Assembly: GCA_018814305.1 (NCBI GenBank)
Contig: JAHJAA010000043.1
Span: forward strand, 1 to 64,000
DNA length: 64,000 nt
Source: Pseudomonadota bacterium
Lineage (GTDB): Bacteria > Desulfobacterota > Desulfobulbia > Desulfobulbales > JAGXFP01
Direction: 5' to 3'
Below, piece by piece: positions 40,912-50,262 of the stretch. The translations under genes were made by a program, and so were the position numbers. Every line of letters starts with the position of its first letter. Positions within the stretch are counted from its first letter, which is position 1. Below the pieces are notes generated by a model that had not been told where the DNA came from, made no database searches, and saw nothing but the letters and a program-made list of their open reading frames with translations.

Positions 40912-41538
40912 ATGAGTCAAATGACCATAATTCTTTCAATCAATTCAGATAATCCACAACCGCGGCTTATTAGCCAGGTTGTCGCCATGTTACGTCAGGG
41001 GGCGGTGATCTGTTATCCCACAGATACGGTTTATGGGATCGGTTGTGATATTTTTAATCAGAAGGCAGTGAAAAGGATCTATCAGTTGAAACAAAGATCC
41101 AAAGACAAGCCGTTCAGTTTCATGTGTGCCGACCTCAAAGATCTCAGCACGTACTGTCATGTCTCAAATCTGGCCTATCGCTTGATGAAGAAAAATCTCC
41201 CCGGCGCCTATACCTTTATTTTGCCGACTGCGAAAATTGTTCCGAAAATTCTTACCACGAAACAGAAAACAGTGGGCATCAGGGTTCCTGACAACAGGAT
41301 ATGCCAGGCTTTGATTCGGGAACTTGGCAATCCCATTCTGACCACCAGTGCAGTGGCGGCTGATGATGACCAGGCGGCCTCGGAACCCTTTGAAATTGAA
41401 CAGCGCCTTGGTAAACAGATTGATCTGATCATTGATGCGGGTTCGGTTTTTCCTGCCCCTTCAACTATTATTTCTTTGATCAATGATGATATAGAAGTTC
41501 TTCGCCATGGTAAGGGGGAAATCAACCACCTGGTTTGA
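40912..41538 (+). CDS. yciO: YrdC/Sua5-like protein, YciO subgroup
   Basis: The 208-residue protein has the YrdC fold: GGAVICYPTDTVYGIGC-type opening (QGAVICYPTDTVYG), KQRSKDKPFSFMC, LSTYCHVSNLAYRLMKKNLPG and RVPDN. The FSFMCADLKDLSTY and YTFIL motifs place it with YciO rather than classical TsaC. TsaC makes threonylcarbamoyl-AMP for tRNA t6A; whether YciO does so is unsettled, so I leave activity open. The ribosome binding site is weak. Confidence 0.88.
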   Translation: MSQMTIILSINSDNPQPRLISQVVAMLRQGAVICYPTDTVYGIGCDIFNQKAVKRIYQLKQRSKDKPFSFMCADLKDLSTYCHVSNLAYRLMKKNLPGAYTFILPTAKIVPKILTTKQKTVGIRVPDNRICQALIRELGNPILTTSAVAADDDQAASEPFEIEQRLGKQIDLIIDAGSVFPAPSTIISLINDDIEVLRHGKGEINHLV

Positions 41539-41665
41539 CGCAGTTGTCACAGAAATGTTCCTGGTAGTATTCATCCCGCCAATACACCGGATAAGAGCAA
41601 TCGGAGTATCCTTTCTCGGTAGCCATGATCTGCTTGGTCAGCGCAACCAGTTTGGTTTCGAGAGC
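41522..41665 (-). other. short open frame of uncertain status
   Basis: A 47-codon frame runs antisense into the end of yciO. From an internal ATG near 41614 it would encode about 30 residues (GYSDCSYPVYWRDEYYQEH then FCDNCVKPGG), with a heptad-like helix (LETKLVALTKQI) just before. It looks like protein-coding sequence, but there is no start or ribosome binding site at the left end. It may be a decayed gene fragment. I do not recognise it. Confidence 0.35.
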
Positions 41666-41756
41666 TCATGGTCAAATACCGCATAATAAATACAAAGGGG
41701 GTACGCGTTGAGTGAAGTCACGGAGTCCGTTATCCCATTCAATTAAAGGGTGGAAA

Positions 41757-42041
41757 TTATTTTTTTCCAGCTAAAGGATCCTTTAACGATTTACTCATGG
41801 TGAAATGAAGGGTTTTCCGTTCGGGGATGTTCATAATTTCCCCGGTTTTCGGATTTTTTGTACTTCGAGCTTTACGAGACCGAACGCTGAAACTTCCGAA
41901 ACCTCGTATTTCAACTCGCCGTTCTTGGATCAGGGCTTCCACAATGGTCTCCAGCATCGTATCGATCGCTTTACCAATATCTTTTTTGAGGTAGCCACTC
42001 ATCTGGTCGGTTACTTCGTCAATCAGGTCCTTTTTAAGCAT
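41757..42041 (-). CDS. HU/IHF-family DNA-binding protein
   Basis: The 94-residue protein has the HU/IHF fold: N-terminal helices, VEIRGFGSFSVRSRKARSTKNPKTGE with the DNA-intercalating beta arm, and a short C-terminus. It bends DNA and compacts the nucleoid. Its place after rpsA-sppA resembles the rpsA-ihfB order, so IHF-beta is likely, but HU cannot be excluded. AAGGA precedes the ATG at 42041. Confidence 0.9.
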   Translation of the reverse strand: MLKKDLIDEVTDQMSGYLKKDIGKAIDTMLETIVEALIQERRVEIRGFGSFSVRSRKARSTKNPKTGEIMNIPERKTLHFTMSKSLKDPLAGKK

Positions 42042-42136
42042 GGTCAATCCTTTATATCATTAATAGACGTATTCGATCTGCAGATGGAAAGGGGCCAGAT
42101 GGTCTCTTCATACCTGCCGATGATTTTGATCCTGGC

Positions 42137-43063
42137 CTATTGCGCAACGGACCACTCATAAGAGAGAAAGGCCCCCTGAAGGGGAATGTTTTCCCAGAGG
42201 GTACTGCCCTCTTCTCCCACCAGATAGCGTAGAATAGAAAAATTCTTTTCCGATGGATAAACAACCGTCGGTTTTCCAGGTTCCAGTTGGGCCAATTGGG
42301 CAGCCAGATGGAGCGCATCGGTAAAATTTCCGAATTGATCAATCAACCCTGATTCAAGGGCCTGTTCTCCTGAATATATCCGACCGTCGGCCAGGGTTTC
42401 CACCTCAGCCACCGGCAGATTCCGGCTTATTGACACATCTTTTACAAATTGTTGGTAGACGTTGTCAATAATTCCCTGGAGAATATTTTTTTCTTCGTCG
42501 GTCATCTTCCTGGCTGAAGAGCCCAGGTCTTTCATCCGGCCACTCTTGATTACCACCGATTCGTAGCCGATTTTGTCGAAAATCTTTTCTAGATTGGCAA
42601 ATTTGACAATCACCCCGATACTTCCGGTCAACGTTCCAGGATTGGCCAGAATACGTCGAGCGCCAAGGGCGGCGTAATACCCTCCGGATGCGGCTACAGA
42701 ACCCATTGAGGCAACAACTGGTTTTTTCAGATCGGTTCTTGCCACTTCATTAAATATTTCCTGGGAGGCGCCAACGGCTCCCCCGGGGCTGTCTATTCTC
42801 AGGACGATTGCCTTAATGGATCGATCCTGACGAAATTCCGTTAACTCCCGGATGGTTTTCTCTGAGGTCGAAATCAACCCGCGGAGTTCGATAACCCCGA
42901 TCTGGGACGATGATGACCCGGCAAGAAATGATGGGCCCCCTGAGTCAGAAATAAAAGACCCTATAAAGGTTAAACCGCCCCAGCAAAGCAGAAAAAATGC
43001 CGCCAGAAAGAAGATCCCTGTCAAAACAGGATGATCTTGGCGGAAGGATCGTTTGTCATTCAT
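42137..43063 (-). CDS. sppA: signal peptide peptidase SppA
   Basis: The 308-residue short-form SppA has an N-terminal transmembrane helix (about 12-36), the S49 protease core with LRIDSPGGAVGASQEI, the nucleophilic Ser in GSVAASGGYYAALGA and the catalytic Lys region LTGSIGVIVKF. It degrades signal peptide remnants in the membrane. It follows rpsA, with a terminator between them. Confidence 0.95.
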   Translation of the reverse strand: MNDKRSFRQDHPVLTGIFFLAAFFLLCWGGLTFIGSFISDSGGPSFLAGSSSSQIGVIELRGLISTSEKTIRELTEFRQDRSIKAIVLRIDSPGGAVGASQEIFNEVARTDLKKPVVASMGSVAASGGYYAALGARRILANPGTLTGSIGVIVKFANLEKIFDKIGYESVVIKSGRMKDLGSSARKMTDEEKNILQGIIDNVYQQFVKDVSISRNLPVAEVETLADGRIYSGEQALESGLIDQFGNFTDALHLAAQLAQLEPGKPTVVYPSEKNFSILRYLVGEEGSTLWENIPLQGAFLSYEWSVAQ

Positions 43064-43126
43064 TATCGGCGGTTTCCGGATACCTGGTGCCGCCGGCGGA
43101 TGGCCGACTATTAAGGGCTCGAAAAA

Positions 43127-43163
43127 CCGGCCATGTCCGTAATGGAATCACGAACATGGCCGG
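43127..43163 (-). terminator. terminator after rpsA
   Basis: The arms CCGGCCATGTCCG and CGAACATGGCCGG form a 13-bp stem (one mismatch) and are followed by TTTTT on the minus strand. It lies between rpsA and sppA, so part of the transcript should stop before sppA. Confidence 0.85.
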
Positions 43164-43180
43164 AACATATTTGGGAAAGC

Positions 43181-44935
43181 TCAGTCTTGTGCTTCCTCGG
43201 CCGCCTTGCTGCTCTGGGTTTCCATCTCTTCCTTCAAGAGATCACCAATGGTGGAAGGCGATGATGATGATGATGCTGATGCTGATGCTTCCTTGGCCTT
43301 GTAATCGTAGGCATCGGCACCGCCGGCATCATCAGTCAAAGCCTTGATGGAAAGACCGATCTTTCGGTCTTTGGCTGAAACATTGATAACCTTGGTTTCA
43401 ATGGTATCACCCACGTTGTACATGCCAACTGGAGTATTGATCTTGTCTTTACTGATCTCGGAGACATGAATCAAACCTTCAATTCCTTCTTCCAACTCAA
43501 CAAAGACGCCGAAATCGGTAACGTTGGTGATGGCCCCGCTGACCGAACTGCCAAGGGGGTATTTTTCAACCGCTGCCAGCCATGGGTCGGGCTCGAGCTG
43601 TTTGATGCCCAAAGAAAATCGTTCATTTTCCCGGTCAATTTTTAAAACAACCGCCTGGATGGTCTGTCCCTTGGTAAATCGCTCAGAAGGATGCTTGATC
43701 CGTTCCGTCCAAGAGAGGTCGGAGACGTGAATCAAACCGTCAATCCCTTCCTCAATACCCATGAAGATACCGAAGTCAGTGATGTTTTTGATTTTTCCTT
43801 CGATGATCGAACCAACCGGATAATTCTCGGAGACCAAGTCCCACGGATTGGGCTGTAATTGTTTCATACCCAAGGAAATCCGTTTGGCATCGGCATCAAT
43901 ATTGAGGACCACCACATCAACCGGTTCCCCAACTTCGATCATTTTGGAAGGATGGCGGATCTTTTTAGACCACGACATCTCAGAGACATGAATAAGTCCC
44001 TCGACGCCTTCTTCCAGTTCGGCAAAGACCCCGTAATCAGTGATGCTGACCACTTTACCCTGGGTCTTCGTAGCCACCGGGTATCGTTCCGCGACGGTCT
44101 TCCACGGATCATCCTTTAATTGTTTAACACCCAAGGAGACCTTGTCGGTCTCCTTATCATATTTAAGGACCTTGACCTCGATCTCTTCGCCGACCTTAAA
44201 TAATTTCGAGGGATGGGAGACCCGGCCCCAAGAGAGGTCGGTGATATGACAGAGGCCGTCCATGCCACCCAGGTCGATGAAAATACCATAATCGGTGATG
44301 TTGGTGATGGAACCGCTAATTACGGCACCTTCTATGAGGGTATCACGCATCTGCTCGCGCAGTTTGTTCCGATCACCTTCGAGAATGGCACGACGTGAAA
44401 TGACCACGTTGTTACGGCGGCGATTATATTTGAGTACCTTGAAGTCAAAGGTCTGACCCAGCATGGAGTCCAGATCCTTGACTGGGCGGAGATCGATCTG
44501 TGAATAGGGCAGGAAGGCCGGGACGCCGATGTCGACGGAAAGGCCGCCTTTAACCCGGGTCTCGATTTTACCCTGGATGGTACCGTCCGCTTCCTGAATT
44601 TCAGCGATTTCTTCCCAGACTTTAATGCCGATTGCTTTTTCCCGGGAAAGTCTAATGCCGCCTTCCGCTTCACGTTTTTCAACGAAAACGTCGAAAACGT
44701 CACCAATCTTGACTTCGGCATCGCCCCGCTCGCTTTTAAATTCAGCGAGGGGAATGGTGCTTTCTGATTTGTCACCGATGTCGATTACGGCCTGATCTTT
44801 AAAGATGCCGATAACGGTTCCGGTGACGACTTCGCCGACGGCAGCCACTTTTACCTGGCTGTCCTCGAATAACTGGGCGAAAGACTCTTCGAGTCCCTGC
44901 GCCGCTGCTGTGGATTTCGTTTCATTGTTAACCAT
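43181..44935 (-). CDS. rpsA: 30S ribosomal protein S1
   Basis: The 584-residue protein contains six S1/OB RNA-binding domains (about residues 35-105, 120-185, 205-275, 290-360, 375-445, 460-535). Domains 3-6 show the GxVxxITDYGxFxxLxxGxxGLxHxS pattern. It brings structured mRNAs to the ribosome. The C-terminus has a Ser/Ala-rich run encoded by GAT/GCT triplets. AAGGAGG precedes the ATG. Confidence 0.98.
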   Translation of the reverse strand: MVNNETKSTAAAQGLEESFAQLFEDSQVKVAAVGEVVTGTVIGIFKDQAVIDIGDKSESTIPLAEFKSERGDAEVKIGDVFDVFVEKREAEGGIRLSREKAIGIKVWEEIAEIQEADGTIQGKIETRVKGGLSVDIGVPAFLPYSQIDLRPVKDLDSMLGQTFDFKVLKYNRRRNNVVISRRAILEGDRNKLREQMRDTLIEGAVISGSITNITDYGIFIDLGGMDGLCHITDLSWGRVSHPSKLFKVGEEIEVKVLKYDKETDKVSLGVKQLKDDPWKTVAERYPVATKTQGKVVSITDYGVFAELEEGVEGLIHVSEMSWSKKIRHPSKMIEVGEPVDVVVLNIDADAKRISLGMKQLQPNPWDLVSENYPVGSIIEGKIKNITDFGIFMGIEEGIDGLIHVSDLSWTERIKHPSERFTKGQTIQAVVLKIDRENERFSLGIKQLEPDPWLAAVEKYPLGSSVSGAITNVTDFGVFVELEEGIEGLIHVSEISKDKINTPVGMYNVGDTIETKVINVSAKDRKIGLSIKALTDDAGGADAYDYKAKEASASASSSSSPSTIGDLLKEEMETQSSKAAEEAQD

Positions 44936-45055
44936 GGGACAATCCTCCTTACCAATTAATAGAAAGCGGTTATATACCAGAGACCACGAACAAAAACAAC
45001 CTTTTCTAAAAAAATAATATGGAGGGGGATGAGAGCAGGAATGAAAGGAATTTGG

Positions 45056-46033
45056 CTATGATAACTCAGGTTTATCAGAGGAGAATTGGTCATTTTCCTG
45101 GAACTCGGAATTGGAAGCGGTGAGGTTCAGCTGATCACAGACCAATCTGTTTCGGCCTTGGTTTTTGGCGCGGTACAGGGCGCGGTCGGCGCGGGTTATG
45201 GTGTCGGCGATTACCCGATTCAACGAGTCGCCTATTTGGGTGAATTGGGCGAGACCCAGGCTGAGCCCGGTCTGCGTGTACGGTGAAGCGGCAAAGAACT
45301 CAAGAATACGTTCCCCGACCTTTATCGCTTGCGGTCGGGTGAGATAGGGGATGAAGACTGCAAATTCGTCACCCCCATAACGGAAGAGCAGATCAACATC
45401 CTGTCTGGTGCATTTTTTCAAAATACGGCCAATGTCGGTCAGAACCTGATCGCCGGCTTGATGTCCGTAAAGATCGTTAAAGGTCTTAAAGTGATCGACG
45501 TCGATCATCAAAAGAAAAATTGGGTAATTTTGCCGGAAGGCCCGGCGAACCTCTTCTTCGAGCCGGGCATCAAACGTTCGTCTATTGTAGAGGTCGGTGA
45601 GGGGATCGCAGTTGGAAAGATGCTCAAGGTCATTGAGCATCTTTTGCTCTCTCTGCAAGCGATTGATCTTAGCTTCGAGCTCATCTGCGTTGAATGGTTT
45701 CGAGATGAAGTCACTGGCCCCTGCCCGGATGACATCTGTGTAACTGAAGATCCCGGTGTAACCGGTTACAACGATGACCCCGGTTCTAGGATAGTTTGTT
45801 TTGATATGTTTAAGAAGCTCCATGCCGTCGACTTCCGGCATCATCATATCGGAAATCACCAGGGAAAAGCTATTGGTTTTCAGGAGGTCAATGGCTTCCC
45901 GACCATTTTGAGCAGGAAGGAAGGTTAAACCAAAGGAGTCGAGGGTCATTCCGAGCAGATCAAGGACAAGTGGGTCATCATCGACAATGAGCACATCGAT
46001 CGGTGTTTTAGGGTCTGGATTTGAAATAGTCAT
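45056..46033 (-). CDS. response regulator diguanylate cyclase (REC-GGDEF)
   Basis: The 325-residue protein has a receiver domain (about 12-128; [12 protein letters not shown], phospho-Asp in [11 protein letters not shown], Lys in SKPF) and a GGDEF domain (about 150-305) with the intact active-site motif [10 protein letters not shown]. The usual RxxD inhibitory site before it reads QDVD, so product inhibition may be lost. It would make c-di-GMP when phosphorylated. Its first bases overlap the Nudix gene by 26 bases. Confidence 0.92.
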   Translation of the reverse strand: MTISNPDPKTPIDVLIVDDDPLVLDLLGMTLDSFGLTFLPAQNGREAIDLLKTNSFSLVISDMMMPEVDGMELLKHIKTNYPRTGVIVVTGYTGIFSYTDVIRAGASDFISKPFNADELEAKINRLQREQKMLNDLEHLSNCDPLTDLYNRRTFDARLEEEVRRAFRQNYPIFLLMIDVDHFKTFNDLYGHQAGDQVLTDIGRILKKCTRQDVDLLFRYGGDEFAVFIPYLTRPQAIKVGERILEFFAASPYTQTGLSLGLAQFTQIGDSLNRVIADTITRADRALYRAKNQGRNRLVCDQLNLTASNSEFQENDQFSSDKPELS

Positions 46034-46433
46034 TCAAAATCGCTCCATGGTCGAAGGCCAGGGGGGGAAGATTGTCTTGGGTGAAGACTGCCGCTTCGGC
46101 GGCATCGTCTCCACCGGTTGGAGTTCCCTCGGCAGTGGCCGTAAAGACCGTCGTAATCGTATGCATCCGGGGATCGCGATCCGGATCTGAATAGGTGTGG
46201 AACTGCTCTTCCAAGGTGATTGTTAGTCCTGTTTCTTCTAAGGCTTCCCGTTGAGCTGCCGTTTCAAGACTCTCTCCGTAATCGACAAAGCCACCTGGCA
46301 ACGCCCAGCCTTCGGGTGGGTTTTTTCTTCTGATCAGAACAATGCCACTCGTCATTTTAATAATAACATCTACTGTCGGTATGGGGTTACGAAATTTAGC
46401 GGATTTTTTTCGTGAGGAGGAACAATTAGCCAT
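46008..46433 (-). CDS. Nudix hydrolase
   Basis: The 141-residue protein has the Nudix box [24 protein letters not shown] with all catalytic Glu residues. The short length and [14 protein letters not shown] opening suggest a small housekeeping hydrolase, of the ADP-ribose or oxidised-nucleotide type; substrate is not determinable. The ATG at 46433 follows AAGGA at 7 bases. The next gene starts inside its 3' end. Confidence 0.9.
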   Translation of the reverse strand: MANCSSSRKKSAKFRNPIPTVDVIIKMTSGIVLIRRKNPPEGWALPGGFVDYGESLETAAQREALEETGLTITLEEQFHTYSDPDRDPRMHTITTVFTATAEGTPTGGDDAAEAAVFTQDNLPPLAFDHGAILNDYFKSRP

Positions 46434-46502
46434 CACAGTATCCTTATATATTGTGATCGGGTGAGGGGCCTTCGCCTTTTTGAGTAATTTAGGCGGATCC
46501 GA

Positions 46503-47144
46503 TCAGGCGCGGCAAATGGTTCTGATGTGTTGCCAGTCATGGACAAGTTGAAGCTGGTGGCGCCCGTTGTTCCATGGTTGATCAAAGACAATTGGAGTAA
46601 TGTCGGGCTCCTCTGCAAGAAGATGGCAGGTTTCAACCCGGTCATCGATGAAATACCGCAGGTCCATTGAGCGGATATGGGGGGCCTTGGCGTTATGATC
46701 TCCGGTTGCGATGAGGCGGCATCTGGAATAAACCTGCGAGCCTAAATGGTGTTCCAGCCATTCGGCGATGGGATCTGGATCCGGCCTGGCGGTAATGAAG
46801 GTTAAGCGAGTGGTCTGGGAAAATTCGGTGAGGACCGTGATAGCCCCGGGCATGGGCCGTAATTGGGCGGCCAAGGGGTGATGGAGAAGGGTATGGAATA
46901 TTTCTTCGATTATGGCCGGATCCATGTCCAGGCAATCTTCAGCCATAAATTCGGTGAGTTGGTGAGGGGGGACCGTGAGGTTATATTGATCTGCTGCTAT
47001 TCGGATAAAGGCTTCCATTGTATCGGCCACCACCCCATCAATATCAAAACCGATAATGGCCGGAGTAATTTTTGTTGCCGAGGGAGGGTGTTGACCATGA
47101 CCAAGGGATGGTGGCCTGTTCCAGAGTTGAAGGGAGGGGGACAT
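46503..47144 (-). CDS. HAD-family 5'-nucleotidase-like hydrolase
   Basis: The 213-residue protein has the HAD catalytic motif GFDIDGVVADT with both aspartates, motif II in TFITARPDP and motif III/IV in YFIDDRVETCHLLAE. The layout resembles the 5'(3')-deoxyribonucleotidase type. The start at 47144 has a poor ribosome binding site, and the first 25 or so residues are non-conserved. It may be translated from within. Confidence 0.82.
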   Translation of the reverse strand: MSPSLQLWNRPPSLGHGQHPPSATKITPAIIGFDIDGVVADTMEAFIRIAADQYNLTVPPHQLTEFMAEDCLDMDPAIIEEIFHTLLHHPLAAQLRPMPGAITVLTEFSQTTRLTFITARPDPDPIAEWLEHHLGSQVYSRCRLIATGDHNAKAPHIRSMDLRYFIDDRVETCHLLAEEPDITPIVFDQPWNNGRHQLQLVHDWQHIRTICRA

Positions 47145-47862
47145 GTGGGGTAAAGATCTCCAAAATGGTATTAATACCTGATCAGGAGTCTGTCGGACTT
47201 AGACATAAATCTGCTGCAGGTAGCGAAGACTCCGAATTCGAGAAATCGGCCCAGAATCCCATAGCTTTCGTTAAATAACAGCGAAGCGGTGTTTGCTGCT
47301 ATTCGCCTCAAATACATAAAGATCTGGTCTCAATTTCTCAAATTTTTGCTACGATTCTCTAAGTCCGACAGGCTCCTAGGCAAAATTCATCCAGGGTGGG
47401 AACGAGAAGGATCGGGATGATTCCATCATAATAAAACAGGGAAGGCACATTTTTTTATAAAGAATGCCTGAAGTGTTCCCCTCCGTCAAGCATTGCGTAA
47501 GGTTCCTGTGATTTCATATTACGAATCCGTCAAACTTGACAAATTTGCTCGGAAGAGCAATATTACCAAATTGCCCATTGGTAGCATCCCAGGTGTGCGC
47601 CACCGTGTTCCTTTCGGGGGGACTCGTTTGGGCTCTCCTTTCTTCTTTTGAGGTGCCGGGGCACTGGTGGTCTCTAGGGTATATGGTTTTTTTCTTGAAC
47701 CTTATTTTTATTCATGACGGTTTCACCAAAATCCTTTCAACCGACAGAACCCAAGGGCAAATCCTTGGGCCGGAAAGATATCTGGGGTGTTTATTTGACC
47801 TCGGTCGGATGGATTCAGCCTGGTTTTTGTGAAACCTACTCATTATTTGGGGTCCGTGTTGC
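47145..47862. other. 718-base intergenic region with a MITE-like element
   Basis: The region separates divergent genes. A 194-bp inverted-repeat element fills 47184-47377. A 98-codon + strand frame at 47536-47832 has no ribosome binding site or known domain, so I do not call it. A promoter for the flavoprotein gene at 47863 should lie near its 3' end. Confidence 0.5.
47184..47377. mobile_element. 194-bp MITE-like element
   Basis: The ends AGGAGTCTGTCGGACTTAGA (47184-47203) and its complement (47358-47377) match at 19 of 20 positions. There is no transposase and no open reading frame inside. This is the layout of a non-autonomous element mobilised by an insertion sequence elsewhere. Target duplications are unclear. 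Confidence 0.78.
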
Positions 47863-48852
47863 ATGAAGCTTCCGCCGCTGAAAATTGGTCAATTTACCGC
47901 ATCAGTCCCTCTGGTTCAGGGTGGGATGTCCATTCGTGTTTCCACCTCTGAGCTGGCTATTCCTGTGGCTGAATGCGGCGGGATTGGAACCATAGGCGGG
48001 TCATCCATACCCCTTGCCGATTTACAGGCGGACATTCGCCGGGCCAAGGAGGCCACGAAAGGTGTGATCGCGGTGAACATCATGTTTGCCATGAAGAATT
48101 TTTATGAAGCGGTCATTGCCTCTATTGAGGCCGGGGTAGATATGATTGTGACCGGGGCTGGATTTTCCCGGGATATTTTTAAAATCGGCAAGGAGACCGG
48201 TACCCCAATCGTCTCCATTGTTTCTTCTCCGGCCTTTGCCCGGCTGGCTGAGAAACTCGGTGCCGCTGCCATTGTTGTCGAAGCCAAGGAAGCTGGCGGC
48301 CATCTGGGGACCGATCAAGCGCTTCGGGATATTTTCCCGGAGATACGCAAGGTGGTCAAAAACATCCCATTAATTGCCGCTGGGGGAATAACCAATGGTT
48401 ATGAGATGGGTGAGATGATGGATAAATACGGCGCCGACGGGGTGCAGATTGCCACCCGCTTCGTCCTCTCCGAGGAATGTTCCGTTTCTGATACCTTCAA
48501 GCAGGCCTTATTGAATGCTCGGCAGGAAGATGTGACCCTGATCAAATCTCCCGTAGGCCTTCCCGGACGGGCCATCAGAACACCATTCGTGGAAAAGCTA
48601 AACGCCCATTTGGACGAGATATCCGTGAGAAAATGTCTCTATAAATGTCTAAAGAAATGTGATCATGTCTATTGCATTTCGGAACGGTTGCTTGCGGCCA
48701 AGGATGGTAATTTGGAAGACGGGCTCTTTTTCTCCGGTGAAAATGTCTATAAAATTAATGATATTCTCCCGGTGCGAGAAATATTTAATCAATTTATCTC
48801 CCAGGCCGAATCGGTATACCGAGAAGGTTCCTTTCAACCGGTTGTTTCATGA
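47863..48852 (+). CDS. FabK/nitronate monooxygenase-like flavoprotein
   Basis: The 329-residue TIM-barrel protein belongs to the nitronate monooxygenase/FabK family: VPLVQGGMSIRVS, VNIMFAM, GAAAIVVEAKEAGGHLG, IPLIAAGGIT and GADGVQIATRFV for FMN binding. Some members reduce enoyl-ACP (FabK), others oxidise nitronates. A C-terminal cysteine string C-x3-C-x3-C-x4-C (from Cys258) is not typical and may bind a metal or Fe-S cluster. It is followed on + by pcnB after 72 bases. Confidence 0.85.
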   Translation: MKLPPLKIGQFTASVPLVQGGMSIRVSTSELAIPVAECGGIGTIGGSSIPLADLQADIRRAKEATKGVIAVNIMFAMKNFYEAVIASIEAGVDMIVTGAGFSRDIFKIGKETGTPIVSIVSSPAFARLAEKLGAAAIVVEAKEAGGHLGTDQALRDIFPEIRKVVKNIPLIAAGGITNGYEMGEMMDKYGADGVQIATRFVLSEECSVSDTFKQALLNARQEDVTLIKSPVGLPGRAIRTPFVEKLNAHLDEISVRKCLYKCLKKCDHVYCISERLLAAKDGNLEDGLFFSGENVYKINDILPVREIFNQFISQAESVYREGSFQPVVS

Positions 48853-48924
48853 TAGTGCGGTGTTCTCTTTCGATTTGTGCATCGCGCCAATCCTCTTCTG
48901 TCTGTTTATTGAAGTAGGTCTTTG

Positions 48925-50220
48925 ATGGATTTACCCGACCCGATCATTATCCCACGGAACCAGCATTCCATTTCCAGAAAGGATATTGATCGTGAGGCCT
49001 TAAAGGTGCTGTACCGACTGCGTGATGCTGGGTTCTCAGCCTATCTGGTTGGCGGCGGGGTCAGGGATCTCTATCTTGGTAAGACTCCTAAGGATTTTGA
49101 TATCAGCACCGATGCCAGACCCGGTCAGCTTCGAAACCTGTTTCGCAATAGCCGGGTGATCGGCAAACGCTTTCGGCTGGTCCAGGTTTTTTTCCGGGGC
49201 AATAAAATTGTCGAGGTCTCCACCCTTCGGTGTCGGAGTGAGTATGATATCGAGGGGGCGGAGGAGGTTCTGCCGGCCAATAACACCTTCGGGTCGGTGG
49301 CCGAGGACGCCTTTCGACGAGATTTGACGATTAATTCACTCTTTTATGAAGTTGAGAATTTTACTGTTATTGACTATGTCGGCGGAGTCGAAGATCTCAA
49401 AAACGGGATTATTCGGGTGGTTGGAGACCCTGACCGGCGGATACGTCGTGATCCGGTTCGAATCATGCGGGCGATCCGTCATGCGGCGAGAAATGATTTC
49501 ACTATTGAGGAGCGCACCTGGCAGGCCATATTAACCAACTTGGAGTATCTGGCCATGTGCCCTGATTCCAGAATCCGGGATGAACTCTTTAAGGACATGC
49601 GGGGTGGGGCTTGCGCCCGTTGGGCCACTCTCGCCATGGAGTGTGGCCTGTTTTCTACCTTATTGCCTTTTTATGGGCCTGATCTGATTCCGGCAGTTAA
49701 GGATCGATTGGATCAGTTATTCAAAGTGATTGATCGGCTCCATGGTGAAGGTGCCAAGGTTGATGAGTCATTGCTGGTGGCTATGCTGTTGCTGCCCTGG
49801 GCCGAGGAGGTGTTGCATCTCCATGGAGCTCCGACTCGGGGAGGGGAGGCCTATCAGTTTGCCCGAACCCTGCGTGATCGGATGGATACGGCGGTTAACC
49901 ATCTTAATATCAATCGGGCGCAGAAAGAATTGGTAACCGGATTTCTGGTGAATCTCCCAGTGTTCAATGAGGCCTTCGGAGATGGCGGCTGGCCGAAATG
50001 GTTGATAAAAAAGAGTTATTTTAAGGATTGTCTCAGGTTTTTTCAGTTGGTGCGTGAGGCCGAGGGCAAAGGTCAGGTGAGTGTGGCTGATTATACCCTG
50101 CCTGAAGAAGACATGGAGACCTCGGTTAAAGTCCCTCGAAAAAGAGGCAAGCGTCCCGGGAGGAGGGCTCCCGTGGTGGTCGGGAAGGCAAAGGGCGGAA
50201 TTTTTGGTCTGAAACGATAA
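48925..50220 (+). CDS. pcnB: poly(A) polymerase / tRNA nucleotidyltransferase family
   Basis: The 431-residue class II nucleotidyltransferase has the head LVGGGVRDLYLGKTPKDFDISTDA with the catalytic aspartates, the FRLVQVFF segment and the RRDLTINSLFYE motif. The basic C-terminal tail (KRGKRPGRRAP) favours PcnB poly(A) polymerase over CCA-adding enzyme. It adds 3' A tails to RNA, promoting decay. The ATG at 48925 is used; it is followed by bioB. Confidence 0.9.
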   Translation: MDLPDPIIIPRNQHSISRKDIDREALKVLYRLRDAGFSAYLVGGGVRDLYLGKTPKDFDISTDARPGQLRNLFRNSRVIGKRFRLVQVFFRGNKIVEVSTLRCRSEYDIEGAEEVLPANNTFGSVAEDAFRRDLTINSLFYEVENFTVIDYVGGVEDLKNGIIRVVGDPDRRIRRDPVRIMRAIRHAARNDFTIEERTWQAILTNLEYLAMCPDSRIRDELFKDMRGGACARWATLAMECGLFSTLLPFYGPDLIPAVKDRLDQLFKVIDRLHGEGAKVDESLLVAMLLLPWAEEVLHLHGAPTRGGEAYQFARTLRDRMDTAVNHLNINRAQKELVTGFLVNLPVFNEAFGDGGWPKWLIKKSYFKDCLRFFQLVREAEGKGQVSVADYTLPEEDMETSVKVPRKRGKRPGRRAPVVVGKAKGGIFGLKR

Positions 50221-50262
50221 CTGAACGACGAAACGGGATCTAAAGGTTTTATCAGGAGGAGC

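Noticed and set aside
47536-47832. 98-codon hydrophobic frame upstream of the flavoprotein gene
   Set aside because: It starts at TTG without a ribosome binding site and has no known domain. A real small membrane protein cannot be fully excluded.
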